The notes under the pieces: model-generated
Told to the model about the DNA's origin: nothing
Databases searched by the model: none
The model's input: the letters and a program-made list of their open reading frames with translations, nothing else
Program-made: the position numbers and the translations under genes
Assembly: GCA_031264545.1 (NCBI GenBank)
Contig: JAISDV010000029.1
Location: 1-7,436 of the forward strand
Reading direction: 5' to 3'
From: Oscillospiraceae bacterium
GTDB lineage: Bacteria > Bacillota > Clostridia > Oscillospirales > Oscillospiraceae
DNA length: 7,436 bases
Part shown: positions 1-5,640 of the stretch, one piece after another
How positions within the stretch are numbered: position 1 is the first letter of the stretch
Layout of the letters: every line of letters starts with the position of its first letter

Positions 1-42
1 TATGGTTGAGCGGCGCTTTTGAAACAATATGCGTATGTGGGT

Positions 43-1071
43 TTAGTACTTCCTGTTCGGCAGATCCGCTTCCGCTGTCTCCCGACGGTAGACATCCTCA
101 TCCGCCTGAATGAACTTCGGCAGGCTCTTGCCGTCCTTCAAATCCTGCGCGGCCTGGAAAAACTGTGCCGCCAGCAGGGGGCTGCACTCGACAGTGACGT
201 TGGCCTCGCCCGCGATCATGGCTTCAAAGATGGCGCGCACGCCGTCGCAGGAGACAGTCTTGATGTCTTCGCCGGGACGCAGTCCGGCTTCCTTGATGGC
301 CTCGATGGCGCCAAGGACCATGTCGTCATTATGGGCATAAATGGCGTCGATCTGCCCCGGATAGGTTTTGAGGAAAGATTCCATGACCTGCTTGCCTCCG
401 GCGCGGGTGAAGTCGCCGCTCTGGGAGTCGAGCACCTTGATGTCGGGATACTTCTCCTCGATACGGTCGTGGAAACCCTTATAGCGGTCATTGGCGGCGG
501 AGGAGCCCACGGTGCCCTGCAGCTCCACAATGTTGCCGCTGCCGCCCAACAGCGTGGCTATTTCTTCAGCGGCGTTCTGGCCCTCGAGAATAACGTCGGA
601 GCCGATGAAAGTCACGCCCTCCATGTCCTCCCAGCCTTCGATATTGCGGTCAACCAGGATGATGGGAATTCCGGCCTCGTTGGCTTCGGCGAAGATGGCG
701 TCCCAGCCGGTAGAGACCACGGGGGGCAGGCCAATGACGTCAACGCCCATATCGATGAAGGCCTTGATGGCATTGATCTGGTTTTCCTGCTTCTGCTGAG
801 CATCCGCGAAGTGGAGCTCGATGGTGTCGATATTCTGCGCCGCGTACCACATGATGTCGTTGGTCTCGGCGTCGCGCCAGCCGGACTCCTGACCGATCTG
901 CGCGAAGCCTACTACCAGCTTGTCATTGCCGTTGTCGGCCGGGGGGACTTCAACCGCCGGGTTACTGGCGGCCGGCGTGTTCTCCGCCGCCGGGGGCGTA
1001 GTTTCGCCGCAGCCGGCCAGCATAGTGACGGCAAGCAAGGCGACAAGGAAGAGAGAAAGGACCTTTTTCAT
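43..1071 (-). CDS. Sugar ABC transporter substrate-binding lipoprotein (YtfQ/RbsB-like)
   Basis: Periplasmic-binding-protein-fold lipoprotein of 342 residues that would capture a sugar outside the membrane and deliver it to an ABC permease not present here. The N-terminus is a lipoprotein signal: Lys-Lys, a hydrophobic stretch at 4-17, then LAGC with the lipidated Cys21, followed by a Pro/Ala/Glu-rich linker to about residue 50. The mature domain begins with VGFAQIGQESGWRDAET (54-70), which closely resembles galactofuranose-binding YtfQ. Other family segments are VDRNIEG (140-146), GTVGSSAANDRYKGF (186-200) and IYAHNDDMVLGAIEAIKEAG (244-263). The ATG start is supported by AGGAGG at 1080-1085, 8 nt upstream. 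The length is normal for the family. The true substrate is unknown; pentoses, galactose-type sugars or other polyols are all possible. It ends 42 bases from the window edge, so its ATPase and permease may lie just outside. A terminator on its upstream side separates it from the corrinoid genes. Confidence 0.93.
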   Translation of the reverse strand: MKKVLSLFLVALLAVTMLAGCGETTPPAAENTPAASNPAVEVPPADNGNDKLVVGFAQIGQESGWRDAETNDIMWYAAQNIDTIELHFADAQQKQENQINAIKAFIDMGVDVIGLPPVVSTGWDAIFAEANEAGIPIILVDRNIEGWEDMEGVTFIGSDVILEGQNAAEEIATLLGGSGNIVELQGTVGSSAANDRYKGFHDRIEEKYPDIKVLDSQSGDFTRAGGKQVMESFLKTYPGQIDAIYAHNDDMVLGAIEAIKEAGLRPGEDIKTVSCDGVRAIFEAMIAGEANVTVECSPLLAAQFFQAAQDLKDGKSLPKFIQADEDVYRRETAEADLPNRKY

Positions 1072-1097
1072 TTTAGATGCCTCCTGTTAATTTTTCA

Positions 1098-1120
1098 TGC
1101 GGTTCTTTTGAAATACCGCA
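1098..1120 (-). promoter_or_regulatory. Stem-loop in the leader of the substrate-binding protein gene
   Basis: TGCGGT (1098-1103) and ACCGCA (1115-1120) form a 6-bp inverted repeat around an 11-nt loop, lying just upstream of the AGGAGG site (1080-1085) of the sugar-binding protein gene. It could be a leader hairpin or an operator. No function can be assigned. Confidence 0.3.
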
Positions 1121-1169
1121 CCGTTGCTTACAACTTAACAAATTATTCGGCTAATGTCTTTAGAATATC

Positions 1170-1196
1170 TGTTCAAGTTTTTATGATATTTGAACA
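1170..1196. promoter_or_regulatory. Candidate operator: TGTTCAA-N13-TTGAACA inverted repeat
   Basis: This is a perfect 7-bp inverted repeat, TGTTCAA (1170-1176) and TTGAACA (1190-1196), separated by an AT-rich 13-nt spacer. It lies about 100 bp upstream of the sugar-binding protein start, where a transcription regulator of a sugar uptake operon would be expected to bind. The bound protein is not known and could be encoded outside the window. A chance repeat in AT-rich sequence is possible. Confidence 0.4.
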
Positions 1197-1211
1197 TTCA
1201 TAGCAGAAAAC

Positions 1212-1223
1212 CCTGTCAACAGG
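1212..1223 (-). promoter_or_regulatory. Candidate -35 element inside palindrome CCTGTTGACAGG
   Basis: On the minus strand the hexamer TTGACA (1214-1219) is a perfect -35 consensus for the sugar-binding protein gene, and it sits in a short palindrome with CCTGT/ACAGG arms. No good -10 hexamer lies 16-18 nt downstream (the best is TGTTCA, inside the inverted repeat at 1170-1196), so this may be a regulated promoter, or an operator only. Confidence 0.3.
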
Positions 1224-1281
1224 TGAAAGAAAATCGCGATAAAGAAGCCAAAAGCTGTTATTGAAACCGTTCCCGCACCAA

Positions 1282-1325
1282 ATGCAAAAGCCGGAGGCGC
1301 TCAGCTGTACCTCCGGCTTTTGCAT
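1282..1325 (-). terminator. Strong hairpin terminator after the ECF S-component gene
   Basis: A perfect 16-bp stem, ATGCAAAAGCCGGAGG (1282-1297) with its complement at 1310-1325, encloses a 12-nt loop. The GC-rich core is flanked by A4 on one side and T4 on the other, so it can act in either direction. It lies about 85 nt past the S-component stop codon and ends the minus-strand corrinoid/uptake operon before the sugar-binding protein promoter region. Confidence 0.85.
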
Positions 1326-1409
1326 GAAACTATTGTATTTCGATCCGATATGTCCCGGCGGGACGCAACCGGTATAGGGCAGGGTTTCCGTCACCCAGTA
1401 AGCATAATT

Positions 1410-1964
1410 TCAATCCACACTACCCGGGCGGGACGCGTCCGTGCCGCCGTTACCGGGGATCTGCTTGTGTAACACTCTGGTCAGCAAGCCGTACAGCGGG
1501 CGCCACAGCGCCAAGCACAGCGCGAAATTCGCCGCCCCGTGTATCAGGTCGAAGGGGATGCCGCTGACCCAGTACGCGACCGCCATGGGCCAGCCCCCGA
1601 TGAACAGATACGGGATCGCGCAGAGCGCACCGAACAACAACCCGAACACACCGGACAGGACTGCCCAGCCCAGCGCGGATCTCATCGCGCGCAGCAGCCA
1701 GGCCGCGCCGGCCAAGATCGTCCAGACATACAGGTACGAGAGCCACCACAGCTGAAACCCGAAGATCAGACCCTCGGCCAGCACAAAGACATAGATGATG
1801 TAAAGCGCCCGGCTGCCGAAAACCAGGGCATACATGAGGACCAGCAGGGACACCAGCTCGACGTTGGGAAGAACGGCCAGACCCACCTGGACGGCGACCA
1901 TGACCGCGGCACAGAGCGCCAGGACGGTGATGTCCCGGACGGCGCGCCTGGCCTTAAAAGTCAT
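1410..1964 (-). CDS. ECF transporter S component, probable cobalamin/corrinoid uptake
   Basis: Small polytopic membrane protein of 184 residues, the substrate-binding subunit of an energy-coupling factor transporter. I count about five to six hydrophobic segments (roughly 12-33, 36-68, 70-91, 98-122, 125-145, 146-163). The end carries GIPFDLIHGAANFALCLALWRPLY, a pattern common in S components of this class, followed by a charged tail. It lies directly after a DUF4430 gene under a cobalamin riboswitch, so vitamin B12 or another corrinoid is the likely substrate, as for CbrT-type S components; this assignment rests on context. No EcfA or EcfT genes are nearby, which fits a group II system sharing one module encoded elsewhere. 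I chose the ATG at 1964, which overlaps the DUF4430 gene by 11 bp (translational coupling). An upstream TTG at 1988 would add 8 residues but has no visible ribosome binding site. Confidence 0.85.
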   Translation of the reverse strand: MTFKARRAVRDITVLALCAAVMVAVQVGLAVLPNVELVSLLVLMYALVFGSRALYIIYVFVLAEGLIFGFQLWWLSYLYVWTILAGAAWLLRAMRSALGWAVLSGVFGLLFGALCAIPYLFIGGWPMAVAYWVSGIPFDLIHGAANFALCLALWRPLYGLLTRVLHKQIPGNGGTDASRPGSVD

Positions 1965-2358
1965 AGCCGACCGTGAGCGTGGCCTCAAAGTGGTCGCCGT
2001 CGGCGACAGGCGTGTCGTCCACGCCGGTCATCAGCTGTTCGCCGTCCTTGGTGAAGCACCACCATTCCTGATTGCCGTCATCGGCTGTCACGCCGTCCAC
2101 CGTCGTAACAAAGAGCCCAAAGGCGCTCTCGTCGCCGCTGACCAGGCCGTTCTCCTCTAAAACCTCGCGCAGGTATAACGCGTCGGTTTTCAGTGCGTGC
2201 GTCTCGCTCGAGCCATCCACGAGGACAACCTCCAGCTGAATGGCCTTAGCCCCCTCCGCGGGCTTTTGCCGGAGCAGCAGGTATGCTGCCAGAAGCGCCG
2301 CGGCTGCCAGAAGCAGCGCGGCGATGGCGACGACGCCTTTCTTGCCGTTTTTAAACAT
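1954..2358 (-). CDS. Membrane-anchored DUF4430 (transcobalamin C-terminal-like) protein
   Basis: Protein of 134 residues with a short Lys-rich start, one N-terminal membrane segment (about 8-30) and an extracellular domain matching DUF4430, the fold related to the C-terminal domain of transcobalamin and intrinsic factor. Recognisable parts are LYLREVLEENGLV (61-73), the aromatic EWWCF (98-102) and the terminal VADGDHFEATL (118-128). There is no lipobox, so it is probably held by the uncleaved segment. It likely presents or binds a corrinoid at the cell surface for the S component encoded immediately downstream, with which it overlaps by 11 bp. The ATG at 2358 is preferred because AGGAAGG (2365-2371) lies 6 nt upstream; an in-frame ATG at 2382 lacks such a site. 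The riboswitch upstream supports the B12 role. Ligand binding itself cannot be read from the sequence. Confidence 0.87.
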   Translation of the reverse strand: MFKNGKKGVVAIAALLLAAAALLAAYLLLRQKPAEGAKAIQLEVVLVDGSSETHALKTDALYLREVLEENGLVSGDESAFGLFVTTVDGVTADDGNQEWWCFTKDGEQLMTGVDDTPVADGDHFEATLTVGYDF

Positions 2359-2375
2359 AGAAAACCTTCCTCTCC

Positions 2376-2393
2376 CCGCCATTACCCGGGCGG
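2376..2393 (-). promoter_or_regulatory. Candidate riboswitch expression-platform hairpin next to the RBS
   Basis: On the minus strand CCGCC (2393-2389) can pair with GGCGG (2380-2376), immediately before the GAGAGGAAGG ribosome binding region (2374-2365) of the DUF4430 gene. No U-tract terminator is visible between the aptamer and the start codon, so control of translation initiation is more likely than transcription termination. The exact switching fold is not determined. Confidence 0.4.
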
Positions 2394-2458
2394 CCAGGGA
2401 TTTTCAGCGTCCGCGGGTCAAATCCGCATCGGCGGAATCTGATCGGCGAACGTCTCAG

Positions 2459-2603
2459 GGCCTTGGGCAAAGTCTTCTGGCTTATGGATCCTCGCGCCGT
2501 TCCAGCCTTCCCGGTTTCCCAGTGACATGTTCGGAATGACGCTCTCCAAATACAGCGACGGGTTCGTGCGGGATTTTCACCCGCTTCCTTTTTCCTCAAA
2601 GCC
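2459..2603 (-). ncRNA. Cobalamin (B12) riboswitch aptamer
   Basis: Read on the minus strand, the aptamer has the conserved landmarks in order: GGAAGCGGGTGAAAATCCCGC, GTCGCTGTA, GTCACTGGGAAACCGGGAAGGC, and the B12 box AGCCAGAAGACTTTGCC (2482-2466; family consensus AGCCAGGAGACCTGCC). A 7-bp closing helix P1 can form between GGCTTTG (2603-2597) and CAAGGCC (2465-2459) with one G-U pair. The arrangement matches the adenosylcobalamin-type class. It ends about 100 nt before the DUF4430 start and would shut down the DUF4430/S-component pair when cobalamin is plentiful. Its 5' edge is only about 10 nt from the stop codon of the preceding methyltransferase gene, so it must lie in a read-through transcript or be served by a promoter inside that gene. 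Confidence 0.93.
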
Positions 2604-2612
2604 TTTGTTCAA

Positions 2613-3608
2613 TTAGTTGCCGTAAAACGCTTTCGCAGCCGCAAAAAACGCCTCGATGTTCTCCAGCGGTGAAACCGGGGGTATGTCGCAACCGGAGGAC
2701 AGGATGAAATTAGGATATTTTGCGCATCGGCTCAAAAGTTCCAGGGTCGCCGCGCGGACTGACGCCGCCGTGCCGCCGCGGAGCTGCCCCGCCGGGTCCA
2801 CGTTGCCGAAGACCGGCTTGCCGGATGGCACCAGCGGCAGCATTTCGGACAGGTCGATGGCATTGCCAAAATGGAAAGCTTCCGCGCCGGTCTCCAAAAT
2901 GCTCCCGATCAGCGGGAGGGTCCTGCCGCAGTTATGGTAGATGAACACACAGGCATCCGTCTGCACTGCTTCAATAATCCGCCTGACATAGGGCGTGGAG
3001 AATTCGGCAATCAGCGCCGGGGAGAGCAGCCCGGCGGCGGGCTCCGCCATGATAACGCCGTCGGCTCCGGCCGTCTTGAAAGCTGTGTTGTATTCTATCA
3101 TAAACTGTGTTACTTTTTCAAGCACGCCGTGGACAAGCTCCGGTTCCTCATAGCACAGGGCCATGATCTCGGTCATGTCCATCAGGCGTCCCGCCAGGGA
3201 AAAGGGGCCGATGGACCCGGCAAAGACGGGCCTGTCCCGAATGAGGGTCTTGGCCAGGCGGATGGCGTTTACATACTCTCCGGTGCGGGCGGCCCCCACC
3301 TGAGGAAGCGCCAGCTTGTCCAAATCATCTCGGCCCGCAATGATCGCGGCTGTCACTGTTGGCACCTCGCCGCCGCTGAAGCGCACCGGGCTGCCGAAGG
3401 CTTCGGCCTCTACGGACAAATCCATCAGACTGACCGAAGCCAGCATATCAAACCGATTGGCGACGGCGCTCATGCAGGCGGCCTGCTTCTCGCCGCTGAA
3501 GACAAGATCCCGCACCGTGCAGCCAATGAGCTGCACACCCGGAAAGGACAGAATGGGCAGGGGCTTGTGCTGTGCCGCCGCTGAAGCCAGCCATTGCGTC
3601 ATATTCAC
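2613..3608 (-). CDS. UroD/MtaA-family corrinoid:methyl-acceptor methyltransferase
   Basis: Cytoplasmic TIM-barrel enzyme of 331 residues in the uroporphyrinogen decarboxylase superfamily, on the MtaA/MtbA/CmuA branch that moves methyl groups between a corrinoid protein and a thiol or pterin. The zinc-ligand pattern His-X-Cys...Cys is visible: YHNCG (H225, C227) and SSGCDIPP (C307), followed by the usual SPLENIEAFF. GSIGPFSLAG (131-140) and FGNVDP (267-272) also fit. True haem-pathway UroD lacks this Cys pattern, so haem synthesis is unlikely. It starts with GTG, the last base of the corrinoid gene lying in a 4-bp GTGA overlap (3605-3608), which implies coupled translation; an ATG two codons later is an alternative. 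The methyl acceptor (coenzyme-M-like thiol, tetrahydrofolate) is unknown, and in demethylase systems family members may also act on the methyl donor. Confidence 0.88.
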   Translation of the reverse strand: MNMTQWLASAAAQHKPLPILSFPGVQLIGCTVRDLVFSGEKQAACMSAVANRFDMLASVSLMDLSVEAEAFGSPVRFSGGEVPTVTAAIIAGRDDLDKLALPQVGAARTGEYVNAIRLAKTLIRDRPVFAGSIGPFSLAGRLMDMTEIMALCYEEPELVHGVLEKVTQFMIEYNTAFKTAGADGVIMAEPAAGLLSPALIAEFSTPYVRRIIEAVQTDACVFIYHNCGRTLPLIGSILETGAEAFHFGNAIDLSEMLPLVPSGKPVFGNVDPAGQLRGGTAASVRAATLELLSRCAKYPNFILSSGCDIPPVSPLENIEAFFAAAKAFYGN

Positions 3609-4267
3609 GCCGGCATCCCTTTTCTCTGCAGAATAGCCCTTTTCGCCTCCTCGGAGGCTGAAGCCGCGTCGACCGAATAAATATCGGCGCCCACGCTTTT
3701 GCAGAAGCCTTCGGTCACCGGCGCGCCGCCCACCATGATCACGACGCTCTCCCGCGCGCCTTCGGCTACAAAGGCGTCCACAACGTCCTTCATCTCGTTC
3801 ATGGTCGTAGTCAGCAGGGCGGACAAGGCGACAATATCCGGCTTTTCAGCCCGCCAGGCCTCGATGAATCTTTCGGGCGGCACGTCTACGCCCAGATCGA
3901 CGACCTCGATACCCTTGCCTTCGAACATCATGCGCACGAGATTCTTGCCGATGTCGTGCAGATCGCCCTTCACCGTGCCGATGACGGCCTTTCCGACAGC
4001 CTGCGCGCCCTCCTCGGCCAAATAGGGCTTCAGCAGCGCCGTACCCGTGTTCATGGCCCGGGCTGCGATCAGCACCTCGGGCACATAGACGTCGTTGTTT
4101 TTAAACTGTACGGCGACGACATCCATGCCGGGCAGCAGCGCCTGTTCCAGAATGTCCTTGGCCGTGACACCCTCTGCCAGCGCCTGTTCGACCAGCTGCT
4201 TAACGATTTTGGCCTTGCCGGCTTGCAGAGCCGCAGAAATATCACTCAAAATTTCGCGCAAGTTCAA
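3605..4267 (-). CDS. Corrinoid (B12-binding) protein of a methyltransferase system
   Basis: Protein of 220 residues in the MtbC/MtaC/MttC family, the carrier that holds the cobalt-bound methyl group. Residues 1-85 form the helical cap domain (VEQALAEGVTAKDILEQALLPGMDVV, then YVPEVLIAARAM). Residues 92-216 form the Rossmann-like B12 domain, with the base-off motif DLHDIG (102-107; His104 is the expected lower cobalt ligand), SALLTTTM (149-156) and MVGGAPV (178-184). The length is typical. It is the first gene of the minus arm and overlaps the methyltransferase by 4 bp. The start is a TTG: the one at 4267 lies only 3 nt from GAGGAG (4271-4276), whereas codon 3, also TTG (4261), has the better 9-nt spacing, so the real protein may be 218 residues. 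The methylated substrate is not known. Confidence 0.93.
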   Translation of the reverse strand: MNLREILSDISAALQAGKAKIVKQLVEQALAEGVTAKDILEQALLPGMDVVAVQFKNNDVYVPEVLIAARAMNTGTALLKPYLAEEGAQAVGKAVIGTVKGDLHDIGKNLVRMMFEGKGIEVVDLGVDVPPERFIEAWRAEKPDIVALSALLTTTMNEMKDVVDAFVAEGARESVVIMVGGAPVTEGFCKSVGADIYSVDAASASEEAKRAILQRKGMPA

Positions 4268-4431
4268 TCACTCCTCATAATATTAGGGTTGTTTTGTTCT
4301 ATTAACATAGCAGTATCCCGCATTTTTGTCTTGTCTATTATTCTGCTTTTTAGCACTATATTTGGCAGACTCGGCCGCGGCATTGCAAACACCGCAGGTT
4401 CGTGTTAGTATTCCCCTAAGGAGAGAAGGCC
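4268..4431. promoter_or_regulatory. Divergent promoter region between the two arms
   Basis: This 164-bp AT-rich gap separates divergently transcribed genes: the corrinoid protein (minus) and the PocR-AraC regulator (plus). It must hold both promoters. No consensus sigma-70 pair stands out on either strand, which suits activator-dependent promoters. A near-perfect direct repeat, TAGCAGTAT (4308-4316) and TAGCACTAT (4351-4359), occurs 43 bp apart, about four helical turns, and may mark regulator sites. A related stretch, TTAGTATTCCCC, occurs just before the regulator's ribosome binding site (AAGGAGAG, 4418-4425). Confidence 0.5.
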
Positions 4432-5640
4432 ATGGCTTTTGAAACGTTTGAACATTTCTCGCTTGCCGCGGACTTGGGCGTTACAGTGCTGGACGTCTCC
4501 GGCAGGACGCTGTTCGCGTCGTCCGTTTCAGCCGGGACGGCTGCCGTTCTGGAAAGGCTTCACGGCGCGTTCGACTGCGTCGAAGCCGAGCGTGTCGCCC
4601 TGCTCTATGGCTGCTATCAGGCAAACCGTTTCGGCGGGCGCTATATATTCCTGACGCCCTCGGGCTTGGTCTACTGCGCCTCGCCGATGACCGATGAAGC
4701 GGGCAAATTGGTTTCCGGCGCCTTGGCAGGGCCATTTTTGATGACCGATCATGAGGAGTATCTGGACATCGACGTCTTTGGGCGCTATGCGCTGGGCGAT
4801 GCTGACGCTGAAGCAATCAGGAAGGGCATCCACGTGATTCCGGTGAGAACCCCCGCCCAAACGCGGGCCATAGGCGAACAGCTTTTCCTGTGCGCTTCGT
4901 ATTACGCGGCGGCGCAGACCGCGGACTCGCCCAAAATACCGCAAATAACGAGCGCCTTCCCGTTGCTGTACTCGATTGAAAAGGAGGGCGAGCTGCTCGC
5001 GGCCATCAGCATAGGGGACATCCAAAACGCGAACGCTTTATTAAACGACATTCTCGGTCAGGTGCTGTTCCACTCGGGCGGCAATTTTGAAATTCTGCGT
5101 TCCCGCGTCGTGGAGCTGACGGTGCTCCTGTCCCGCGCCGCTCTGAAAGGCGGAGCGAACATAGACGCGATCTTCGGCCTCAACTACGGTTTTTTAAAAG
5201 AGATCGACGCGCTGGGCTCCGCGGAGGACCTTGTCCTCTGGCTGCATCGCGTGACAAGGCGCTTTGCCCAGCATGTTTTTGACTACGCCGGAGCGAAGCA
5301 CGGGAACGTAATCTACCAGGCGGTGTCGTATATCCGGCGGAACTATGCGGACAAGATCAGTTTGCAGGATGTGGCGGACGCCGTCTTTCTAAACCCGACC
5401 TATTTCTCCAAGATTTTCAGAGAGGAAACGGGACAGACGCCGGGGAGCTACATAACCGGTCTGCGCATCGAGGAGAGCAAAAAGCTATTGAAAGACCTGT
5501 CAGTGAACATCGTAGACATCCCGGAGCGCATCGGTTTTGAGAGCCAGAGCTATTTTACGAAGGTATTCAAGAAGCTCGAGGACTGTACGCCGGGACGGTT
5601 CCGGCAAAAATTTCTGGAAAGCGAGAAGGCCAATGCGTGA
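4432..5640 (+). CDS. AraC-family regulator with PocR-type sensory domain
   Basis: Transcription regulator of 402 residues. Residues about 5-160 resemble the PocR ligand-binding domain, with GCYQANRFGGRYIFLTPSGLVYCASPM (60-86) and LVSGALAGPF (93-102) in the expected order. A helical linker (about 170-285) follows, and then two AraC helix-turn-helix units: ISLQDVADAVFLNPTYFSKIFREETG (309-334) and IVDIPERIGFESQSYFTKVFKK (360-381), ending with the CTPGRFRQ signature. Such regulators often sit beside corrinoid methyltransferase operons and respond to a small metabolite; the inducer here is unknown. It reads divergently from the corrinoid gene and overlaps the next gene by 8 bp, so it probably controls both arms and itself. 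The ATG start is well supported by AAGGAGAG (4418-4425), 6 nt upstream. Confidence 0.9.
   Translation: MAFETFEHFSLAADLGVTVLDVSGRTLFASSVSAGTAAVLERLHGAFDCVEAERVALLYGCYQANRFGGRYIFLTPSGLVYCASPMTDEAGKLVSGALAGPFLMTDHEEYLDIDVFGRYALGDADAEAIRKGIHVIPVRTPAQTRAIGEQLFLCASYYAAAQTADSPKIPQITSAFPLLYSIEKEGELLAAISIGDIQNANALLNDILGQVLFHSGGNFEILRSRVVELTVLLSRAALKGGANIDAIFGLNYGFLKEIDALGSAEDLVLWLHRVTRRFAQHVFDYAGAKHGNVIYQAVSYIRRNYADKISLQDVADAVFLNPTYFSKIFREETGQTPGSYITGLRIEESKKLLKDLSVNIVDIPERIGFESQSYFTKVFKKLEDCTPGRFRQKFLESEKANA

Larger units (their letters stand above)
1072..1409. other. Gene-free AT-rich gap with SBP leader and terminator
   Basis: This 338-bp gap lies between the S-component gene and the sugar-binding protein gene. 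It is clearly AT-rich from about 1085 to 1280, in contrast to the GC-rich genes on both sides, and holds the promoter and leader of the binding-protein gene plus the terminator of the upstream operon. A 73-codon open frame on the minus strand (1173-1394) crosses the terminator hairpin, has no recognisable domain and is not called as a gene. Between the terminator and the S-component stop there is a small GTCCC-GGC-GGGAC hairpin at 1352-1364; I see nothing else there. Confidence 0.7.

Noticed and set aside
19..1203. A 394-codon open frame on the plus strand opposite the sugar-binding protein gene
   Set aside because: It is an antisense shadow of a clear lipoprotein gene with matching family motifs. 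It has no ribosome binding site and no recognisable domain, and its length follows from GC-rich codon use on the other strand.
1173..1394. A 73-codon minus-strand frame between the S-component and sugar-binding protein genes
   Set aside because: It runs through the 16-bp terminator hairpin and the AT-rich promoter region, has no domain similarity that I recognise and has no good ribosome binding site.
1352..1440. Possible direct repeat with GGCGGGACGC near 1358 and 1428
   Set aside because: Only ten GC-rich bases are shared, and the second copy lies in the coding end of the S-component gene. Chance in a GC-rich genome explains it, and there are no further copies or array structure.
2351..2599. 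An 82-codon minus-strand frame between the methyltransferase and DUF4430 genes
   Set aside because: It coincides almost exactly with the cobalamin riboswitch and its expression platform, whose conserved RNA landmarks explain the sequence better than a basic, domain-less protein.
2871..3584. A 237-codon plus-strand frame opposite the methyltransferase gene
   Set aside because: It is an antisense shadow of a gene with a full set of UroD/MtaA family motifs, and it lacks its own signals.
2613..3608. Uroporphyrinogen decarboxylase of haem synthesis
   Set aside because: The HXC...C zinc-ligand pattern and the overlap with a corrinoid carrier gene place it on the methyltransferase branch, and there are no tetrapyrrole-pathway genes nearby.
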